Translations under genes and position numbers: made by a program
Shown here: one piece after another, positions 56,414-64,000 of the stretch
Numbering within the stretch: position 1 is the stretch's first letter
Layout of the letters: every line of letters begins with the position of its first letter
Notes under the pieces: model-generated
What the model was told of the DNA's origin: nothing
Seen by the model: only the letters and a program-made list of their open reading frames with translations
The model's database searches: none
NCBI GenBank assembly: GCA_951640195.1
Contig: OX621164.1
Location: 725,098-789,097 of the forward strand
Length of the DNA: 64,000 nucleotides
Reading direction: 5' to 3'
DNA from: Porpolomopsis calyptriformis
Lineage: Eukaryota; Basidiomycota; Agaricomycetes; Agaricales; Hygrophoraceae

Positions 56414-58041
56414 ATGCCCCAAGAGGCAAACACACAGTCAGACAAAAGACAGAAAGGTAAGGCAGCTACTGACAAGGACAACCCAGACAAGCCAGAGAGT
56501 CTAGAGGCTGTGAGATCCTACCTAGAGTCAAGAGGGTTATAGTCTAAGGACAAGGAATTACACCTCAAAAATGTACGAGACCTATTGAATGCAATAGCTA
56601 ACACAGTTATAGGCACAACCACATCAGCTAAATCAATAAGAGCAATGGCAACACTCATCAATGAAATTATCACAAAAGATACTATAGGTGAGATGATATG
56701 CAATACAGCAATAGAAAATGCAAAAAACATAGGAAAAATTACAAAGGCCATATACTCACTCAAAAACAAACTCTCTACTACAAATAAAACTAATGACTTC
56801 CTTCTTTAGGCTCAGAATGCACTGAAAGACTCGCTAACTAACATCCCTAACAAACTTGAGGAAATAAAAAGTACTATCACAAAGGAAATGAAAGAAGTAA
56901 AGGACAATATCGAACTCACAATCAACACCAACACAATAAACACACTCAAAGAGCTTGACAGAAACAAGATAGAAACCACCAGTGCAATCAACAGCTAGAA
57001 AGACACCATAGTAAAAGGCACAAAAACAGGAACAACAACTAACACCCCTACTATGTACAATGACCTCCTAGTACAAAACAGGGAAGCCACAAAGAACTGC
57101 TAACTACTAGTCAACTTCCTAAATATGGAAGAAGGCAGAAAAGAAATGGAAATGACCTCAGAATATGAAGTACTGGAAAAGGCTAGGAGCGCCCTAAAGA
57201 AAATCCAAATGGAAGACTACACAGACTTCAGCATAAGGTCCCTAACAAGGCTAAGGAGTGGAGGCCTACTGTTTAAAACCAACTGCCCGCAAGTAGTGGA
57301 CTGGCTATGAATAACTGATAACAGCAACAAGTTTATCAACAATTTCAACCCACTCAGATCCACAATAGAACATTCACCATTATGCTAGCATTCACCCTGA
57401 CCACCTTTGACCCAAACCATGGAACACACATGAGGGACCTAGAAAGTGAAAACAACCATCCTCCCAACTCCTTCCTAAGGGCAAGATACTTCAAACCAGC
57501 CCACAGAAGAGAGTCTCACCAAAGGTATGCACACCTCGCACTGACAGTCGAAACAGTAGAAATGGTGAACAAAATCCTACTGAATGGAATAAACATACAT
57601 AGACACAAGGTAAATGCACAAAAATGCAAGAAAGAACCCACATGGTGCCTACACTGTCACAAGTACAGGCACACAACCACAACGTGCACATCAAAAGCAG
57701 ATACCTGTGGAACATGCAGAAAGGAACACAGAATGGCAAACTGTATCATGCTAGACAGCATATGGTGCGTAGCCTGCTCCTCAAACTCACACTCAAGCTG
57801 GAGCAGGAACTGCCCAAGTTTTGCTAAACTATGCAAAGAGCTTAATGAGAAATACATGGAAAATGCTCTACCTTTCTTCCCCACAGACAAAAACTGGACA
57901 AGAATCATAGCCCCCCCTAAGCAAGTCTATGAAAAAGAAACCTTCGCAAGCCCAAGCCCTAAAGAAAGCAATGACAGATACCACCAAACTGACAGTACCT
58001 ACCAAATATCCACCCAATCAATGCTAAACCTCTACCCATGA
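56414..58041 (+). pseudogene. LINE ORF1: RNA-binding protein with three zinc knuckles
   Basis: ATG 56414 opens a frame with stops at about 56,540, 56,807, 56,996 and 57,308; the last third (57,382-58,041) is shifted by one or two bases. The N-terminal half is Lys/Asn/Thr-rich and helical (coiled-coil-like, 56,820-57,000). A conserved block (R-A-R-Y-F-K-P-A-H-R-R) precedes the knuckles C-L-H-C...H...C, C-G-T-C...H...C and C-V-A-C...H...C at 57,650-57,830. ORF1 proteins coat LINE RNA. Confidence 0.82.
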
Positions 58042-58175
58042 AGATGCAAAGGGACACTAACAAATAACCCACAAAACCAACACACACCCTGAAGCAGCTA
58101 TCAAGCAGCCCCCCAACTAGACCCTCACACCAGAAACATGCAGTGAGCCAACCCCCTCCCCCTAATAATCTAACA

Positions 58176-61100
58176 ATGAATGAACAAAACAACTGCTCCA
58201 ACAATACACGTTTACTCAGAATCATTCAGCAAAACCTAAACAAATCAAGAACTGCTTAATTCGACTTGATAAACTTGCTAGATCCCAAGAGATGGGATGT
58301 GATATTACTTCAAGAACCATATCTGGACTCCTTTAATAACACTAAGTCTACGTTCCACTGGCACACACTCTACCCCCCAACTCACTACGCTAACCCTAAG
58401 TCAACCAGATCAATTATATTTGTCAATGTACAGATAAACACCAATAGCTGGACCCAATTAAAAGTGCAACATGGAGATGTAATAGAAATAACAAGCAATA
58501 AAGAAAGTATAAGAATATACAACATCTACAATGACTGCCAAAACAATCACTCTATTAAAGCACTAAATGAATTCATACGATCAAATAACCCACCAAACAA
58601 TCAAGAAACCCAAAAACTCATGATGTGGAGTGGCGAATTCAACAGACATCACCCAATGTGGGACGACCTAATAAATGATCAACTATTCACAGCAAATGCA
58701 ATAGGCACTGCGAACACACTTATACACCACCTCACAGAACATGGACTAACAATGGTACTCCCACAAACAATACCAACATTAAGACAGATAGCTACTAGAA
58801 GGTGGATGAGGCTGGACAACATTTTCTGCACTGAGAGACTAATCGACATAGTACATGAATGTAACACTGACCCAGCAAACCATCCCACAGGAACTAACCA
58901 CATCCTGATTCTCACTGTCATTGACCTCCTAACTACAAAGGCCAACAAAACTGCCAAAAGAAACTTCAGGAAAACAGACTGGAAGAAATTTGAAGAAATA
59001 CTAACCTACAACCTAGCAAGAACCAGACAACCAGAAAAAATAAATACCACAGACCAGCTACGAAATTCAGTTGAAGATCTAAACAAGGTGATCAAGAAGG
59101 CAGTAGAAAAGAACACACCCATGAGCTCCCCCTGTCCATTCACTAAAAGATGGTGGAACACTAACCTAACAAAACTCAGATGCGACAAAAACAAACTAAA
59201 TAACACAGCCTACAAATTCAGAAACCTACTGAACCACTTAGCACACGAGCAACTAAGAACAGTGTGGAAAGAATATGCTAATGAAATCCTAAGGGTAAAG
59301 GACAAACACTAGAACTTATGGCTAGAGGAAATAGACAATGAGGATATCTGGAAGGCCAACAAATATGCATCAAAACCATTCAGAGATGGCAGCTGCATAT
59401 GAATATATTAAGGGTGGAAGCTACCAGCTTAAGAACCACACCTGGTGTCAAGCTTCACTGTCAATACTAAGGAGCAGTGAGCTTGACACCAGAGACTTTG
59501 GACGCATTTTTGACCAAATAAGAACAAACAAATCAGCCACAACTTTGGACTGGTACAAACCAGTACTGCTCTATGCAGAGGAGATTATCACATCCTAACA
59601 GAATACCCCAGCTTAACATAGGAGGTAACCCTCCCACCTACACTAAGACCAATAACGATAAAGCAAAAGCCCTAGCCAAATCATTCTTCCCCCCCCCCCC
59701 AATAGACTGCACCACACCACAATATATCTACCCAAGGCTAATAGAGGAAGTCAAACCATTAACTGACAAACAAATTTACAGAAACATTAGAAGACTCTGC
59801 CTATTCAAAGCCCCAGGACTGGATGGCATACCCAACATAGTACTTATAAAAAATGCCAACACACTAGTGCCCTACCTCAAGCTGATATTCCAGGCAATCC
59901 TCAACCTAGAAACATACATTGAAGAATGGAAGGTCTTCAACACTGTCATACTCAGGAAACCAGGCAAGCCCTCATATTCAGTTCCCAAAGCTTACCACCC
60001 AGTAGCCCTCCTGAACACTACCCTGAAACTGTTAGCAAGCATCATAGCAGAAGACCTCTCATTCATGATAGAAAAACACAGTCTACTGCCAAGCACACAC
60101 TTCAGTGGATGACTAGGAAGGAACATGTCTGACCAACTACAGTACATAGTCTCCATCATAAAAAATACCTGGAAAAACAAGAAGGTAGTATTGGTACTAT
60201 ACCTAGACATGGCTGGAGCATTCCCTAACATAGTGAAAGAGAGACTAATCCATAACCTCAAATGAAGGAGGATACCAGATAAGTACACTCAATTCATAAG
60301 AAACTTACTCATGGGAAGAAGCACTAGGATAAAATTTAATGACTACATATCAGAACCAATTGAAATAAAAAATGGAATCGGCCAAGGGGACCCACTATCA
60401 ATGATCTTATATCTATTCTACAATGCAGACCTCTTCGAAATACTAACAGGTAACAATGAATGGGCCACAGGCTATGTTGACGACTCTGCCTTCATCACTA
60501 CTGCAAAAATGCTCAATGAGGCCCACAAGAAGCTAAAGAATATAATGGAAAAAGAAAATGGTGCAACTGAATGGTCAGTAGACCACAACTCACTATGGGA
60601 ACTAACAAAATCAGTGCTATGCGACTACACAAGACAATGCAAAACACAACCAAACTATCTACTAGTCAATAGGGCAGAAATCCAAAAAGTGGACACCCAC
60701 AAATAAGTAGGAGTATATCTTGACAAAAAACTAACCTGGAAAAGACAGCAGAACAATGCGCTAGCTAACACCATGTCCTGGATCCTAGCAATAGGAAGAC
60801 TCTCAAAAACCACCAAAGGGATACCAACCCAAGAGATCCAGCAACTAGTGAAAGTGGTAGCGATACCAAGACTTACATACTATGCAGATGTATAGTATAT
60901 ACCAATACACAGGAAACCCAATGTGAAGATCAGAAGCGGCTCAGTAGGATTCACAAAAAAGGCTACCTCACTGCTACACTTAGCAGGAATAGCTATCACA
61001 GGAGCTCTAAGAACCACACCCATGGAACTAGTTGAACTGCATGTGGGACTCCTTCCAGCTGAACTAATGATGAAACTAGCATGCACAAGAGTAGCCCTCC

Positions 61101-62317
61101 ATTGGGTAACACTACCCAAAAACCATCCGCTATACAAAACCCTATACCAACACCACTCTAACAGGATAAGTCCCAAACCACACACTCCCCTGACACATAT
61201 GATATTAGATCTCACTAAAATAGCCCACAGGAAAATCAAAAAATACTGCCCATTACAACTAAGACCCTCAGAAGACCTGACCATACCAACACAGATAGAA
61301 GAAACCAGGGAAGACTCACACAGAGCAGACCAACTAGCACAAGAATGAATAAAGGTATACACAGATAGCTCAGGCCTGGATGGAAGCATAGGAGTGGCAG
61401 CAGTACTACTGTGCCCAGGACATGAACCAACCTCCCTCCAATACAAACTAGGAAACAATACAGAACACACAGTCTACAAAGGAGAACTAGTAGGAATTCT
61501 TATGGCAATGGAACTAATATGCAAATATATAGGTAATGACACAACATGCGCAATAATCTGTGATAACCAAGCAGCAATCAAATCAATCCCACTCAGAAGA
61601 TGAGGACTAGTGCAATACCTCCTTGAAGAAATAGCTAAAATGGAAGACAGAGCAAGAAAAGAAAACAATGCAGGACTAATAATAAAACTACGATGGATCA
61701 AAGGGCATGATGGATCAAAGGGAAACAACCTAGCTGACAGTGAGGCAAAAAGGGCAACAAAAGGAGAATGCAGCAGAAAGGAGGAGCTACTGACTCTGCT
61801 AAGAAAAACATTACTGCTAAGTGCCTCTGCAACATGACAGAAAATCCATGCTGATATTAAACAACAATGGAAACAGACATGGGAGAAATCCAAAGGATAC
61901 AAGAGAACAAACACGATAGACTCAAAACTTACAAATGGATCATTCAGAAAACTCATGGACACGATGCCGAAGCTATGGTCAAGCATACTAGTGCAACTCA
62001 GGACTAGACATATACCACTAAAGAAATACCTACACAAAATTGGGAAATCACTATCACCAAACTGCCACTACTGTGAAGGAACAAAGGAAACAGTATTCCA
62101 CTACCTATTCAACTATCAAAGATATGCTAACCAAAGACATGAGCTGAGATGAAAATTAGGTCAAAAAGCTAACTTGATATCACACCTGCTAGCAAGCGCA
62201 AATGCCACAAGATACCTACTAAAATACATCAATGACACTAAAAGACTAAAAGAAACATTCAACAACCTCTCAAGAACCCTCAGACCAAAAAACGTAACAA
62301 TGAAACAAAGAAAATAA
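58176..62317 (+). pseudogene. LINE ORF2: endonuclease, reverse transcriptase, RNase H
   Basis: From ATG 58176 (M-N-E-Q-N-N) to TAA 62315. Removing the 200 bp of solo LTR plus duplication leaves one uninterrupted frame of 1313 codons broken only by about eleven nonsense codons. APE-type endonuclease: Q-Q-N-L-N-K-S, L-L-Q-E-P-Y-L, then G-E-F-N-R-H-H-P (usual G-D-F-N), then N-H-I-L-I. RT: D-M-A-G-A-F-P-N-I, G-I-G-Q-G-D-P-L-S and G-Y-V-D-D-S (about 60,470). RNase H: V-Y-T-D-S-S-G, K-G-E-L, C-D-N-Q-A-A, K-G-H-D. C-terminal C-H-Y-C motif at 62,060. Target-primed reverse transcription enzyme, now inactive. Confidence 0.92.
59406..59600 (-). mobile_element. Copia solo LTR (short form) in LINE ORF2
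   Basis: 195 bp, same family and short form as F's LTRs; flanked by GAATA at 59401-59405 and 59601-59605. The ORF2 frame is restored when it and one duplication are removed. Confidence 0.93.
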
Positions 62318-62696
62318 CCAGAGGAGAAAGGAAAGGAAAGGACAGGGCACTATGCTAGACTATAGCTACACACCCCCCCATCCCCATCACCAACAACACC
62401 AGCTCCACCACCCTACCCTCACCACCAACATCCAGGTAAACCTATGATCATCCTGGCAATCAAACAGCACCCATCTAGATGCATATCCAAAAAAACTACT
62501 AAAGGATAGCAGTTGACAGTCATGATACACTGAAAACAGGGCAGTAACCAATCTGACTCTGGGCCTATAGGGGAGAGGATCTCCCATGGGTACTGAGGTG
62601 GTCGAATCAACAGTACAGTAGCATTTGTGTAGTATCTAACATGAGGCCAAGCCTCGAGGACAATAAACTGGATTCAAAAAAAAAAAAAAAAAAAAA
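62318..62696 (+). other. LINE 3' untranslated region and poly-A tail
   Basis: About 360 bp with CA-rich runs, ending CAATAAACTGGATTC then 21 A (62676-62696). AATAAA just upstream of the tail resembles a polyadenylation signal. No gene. Confidence 0.85.
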
Positions 62697-62739
62697 TCTT
62701 TCACCTACCTCCAATAACAACCCTCACTATCTCATTAAG

Positions 62740-63426
62740 ATGCCCACCACTTGATCCCCCTCTCCTCAAGTTGCCATCCAACATGCTGGATGAATCCCTT
62801 CATCCCACATCCACTCCCCTACCCCTGGTCCTTCTACTACTGTCTCCACCACTTGACAACTATGTTGACAAGCTCGCACTCTCATGGAAGACTTCTTCAA
62901 AGATGCTCAAACTCCTCCTCCTGAAGATCCCGCTATTACCATCTCTCATCTCACCATTCATAGTAACAGCATGAGTCAATGGAACTGAGAACTCTAAGAA
63001 GAATGTGACACCTTGCAAGCTGAAAACAAGAGGTTGCAAGAAAGTATCATGTTTTGGAAGAATAGATGGGACTACTCCAAGCTCAAGTGTTGGGAGCTTG
63101 AGAAACAAAAGAAGCAAACATGGGTTAATTGCAAGAATGCCACCACCTGCACCCTTGTCACTTGAATACTAGTAGACTGTTAGGCTATCAAAGGCCTGAC
63201 TCATCAGGATCTCACAACAAGAGAGACCTTAATCAAACACCCCATCAATCTTGACTTAGAGTACCTGGACAAGACTGACACAGTCAGAGCCCCTTCCCCC
63301 ATTGAGCTGACTTCAGGAGGCGAACCTATTGCTTCCCCCTCAGTGGTCATTGAAGGGGCCCTAACTACTGAGGAAATCCTGACTCAGGCCTCTGAGACTG
63401 AAATGACTGATGCTACCCAAGTCTGA
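62740..63426 (+). pseudogene. Element K ORF3: coiled-coil-like protein
   Basis: ATG 62740 to TGA 63424, 229 codons in one frame with stops at about 62,752, 62,785 and elsewhere. Middle part L-Q-A-E-N-K-R-L-Q-E-S and W-K-N-R-W-D-Y-S-K-L-K mirrors C's W-R-E-Q-A-K-H-W-E. The tail is Pro/Ser/Thr-rich and acidic. Same place, length class and layout as the C and B ORF3 proteins. Confidence 0.5.
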
Positions 63427-63460
63427 AATTCAGGTCAAATTTCTATTAAAGCGAGGTGTA

Positions 63461-64000
63461 TGTCATGGTCTCAAATTTTCTTTCTTTCATTCTATGTTCA
63501 TATTAAGGCTGGAAGCTACTGCCTTAAGAACCACACCTGGTATCAAGCTTCACTGTCAATACTAATAATATGGTGATATAAATACAGGGAGTGACTAACC
63601 TAGTGTCAAGCTTCACTGTCAATACTAAGGAACAGTGAGCTTGACACCAGAGACTTTGGACGCATTTTTGACCAAATAAGAACAAACAAATCAGCCACAA
63701 CTTCGGACTGGTACAAACTAGTACTGCTCTATGCAGAGGAGATCATCACATCCTAACAGTTCATTATTGTATTAAGTCTGAGATAGCTTATTGTATGTAG
63801 GATTCCCCAGAGATTCCCCACCATCACATCATGGGATTCCCCATAGACTTATCTTTTCCATATATCCTTAGTAGGCTATCTTTCATTTCTGACTTCTATG
63901 TTTTATCTCTTCACATACTCTGAGTTTCTTATCATGTTTATCTCTTACTCATTGCATGTACACCACGTGTAACACTGACTCATCTGCAGTAGCATAGTCA
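63461..64000 (+). repeat. Element K 3' LTR, partial
   Basis: Begins TGTCATGGTC after K's 3' end and runs off the window. Interrupted by a Copia solo LTR (63499-63758). Shares blocks with the solo LTR 6651-7050, which predicts about 120 further bases outside the window. Confidence 0.85.
63499..63758 (-). mobile_element. Copia solo LTR (long form) in K's 3' LTR
   Basis: 260 bp, TATTAAGG...CCTAACA on the plus strand, long form with the doubled repeat as in G. Flanked by GTTCA at 63494-63498 and 63759-63763. Confidence 0.93.

Larger units (their letters stand above)
56287..62696 (+). mobile_element. Tad1-like LINE (non-LTR retrotransposon), full-length
   Basis: 6.41 kb with a 21-base poly-A end, flanked by AATCTTTCACCT at 56275-56286 and 62695-62706. 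It carries ORF1 with three CCHC knuckles and ORF2 with endonuclease, RT, RNase H and a C-terminal cysteine motif, the layout of the fungal Tad1 clade. The duplication at both ends supports a complete insertion. A Copia solo LTR sits in ORF2. Confidence 0.93.
55066..64000 (+). mobile_element. Element K: decayed Ty3/Gypsy element related to C, cut by window edge
   Basis: Plus strand. Integrase and chromodomain 55066-56170, third ORF 62740-63426, 3' LTR from 63461 off the right edge. The two halves are separated by the LINE at 56287-62696. Protein similarity to C is collinear and clear, but with about twenty stops, so K is older than C. All upstream parts (LTR, Gag, protease, RT) are missing. 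Confidence 0.85.

Noticed and set aside
59690..59700. Poly-C run (CCCCCCCCCC) as a regulatory signal
   Set aside because: Codes for consecutive Pro in LINE ORF2 in the correct frame; no reason to think it is more than coding.
1..64000. tRNA, rRNA, riboswitch, bacterial promoter, phage or telomere repeats
   Set aside because: Looked for clover-leaf blocks, rRNA-like conserved runs and TTAGGG arrays by eye; none found. A covariance-model scan would be decisive.

Overview
This window looks like a transposable-element graveyard from a filamentous fungus, most likely an agaricomycete (mushroom-forming basidiomycete). The evidence is the combination of chromodomain Ty3/Gypsy elements, a Ty1/Copia family, a Tad1-like LINE, Tnp2-type DNA transposons, and a degenerate gene with short (about 50 nt) GT-AG introns. 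I found no host housekeeping gene, rRNA or tRNA. Nearly every base can be assigned to a mobile element, and target-site duplications (TSDs) read directly from the sequence allow much of the order of insertion to be worked out.

Left block (1-37,458). After a broken Tnp2-type transposase (1-930, minus) and a TA-flanked hairpin MITE (1282-1591), an old minus-strand Ty3/Gypsy element (A) runs from its 3' LTR at 1928 to its Gag zinc knuckle near 37,050. It has been split by three insertions: a solo LTR (3743-4087, TSD GTAGG), a 10.6-kb plus-strand relative (D, 4983-15588, TSD GTTGG) and a large minus-strand Gypsy element with about 1-kb LTRs (B, 17557-36767, apparent TSD CATT). D was hit by a solo LTR (6651-7050, TSD AGTGG) and by another LTR (M, 11820-14814, TSD ATGG). 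M itself contains a 2.4-kb non-autonomous LTR element (L, 11997-14381) carrying an unusual repeat-rich ORF with one membrane segment. B contains a well-preserved plus-strand Gypsy element (C, 27135-33803, TSD GGCGC).

Middle block (37,459-54,367). A minus-strand Copia element with an internal deletion (F) is split by a nearly intact Copia element (G, 39278-45411, TSD GTTGT) and by a 7.1-kb CACTG-ended DNA transposon (H, 46457-53535). H carries a Tnp2-family transposase and a divergently transcribed, intron-rich, acidic and repeat-containing second gene.

Right block (54,368-64,000). An orphan two-exon gene fragment is followed by a decayed plus-strand Gypsy element (K, relative of C). K is interrupted by a full-length-looking Tad1-like LINE (56287-62696, 12-bp TSD, poly-A tail). 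Solo Copia LTRs lie in the LINE (TSD GAATA) and in the K 3' LTR (TSD GTTCA).

Two themes recur. First, decay is dominated by C-to-T/G-to-A transitions: three LTR pairs differ by 32 transitions and 1 transversion in my alignment, and several long ORFs are broken only by nonsense changes and remain in frame once inserts are removed. Second, several elements carry an extra ORF between integrase and the 3' LTR. B, C and K share a coiled-coil-like version, A and D share a different one whose stop codon abuts the LTR, and B has a fourth ORF.
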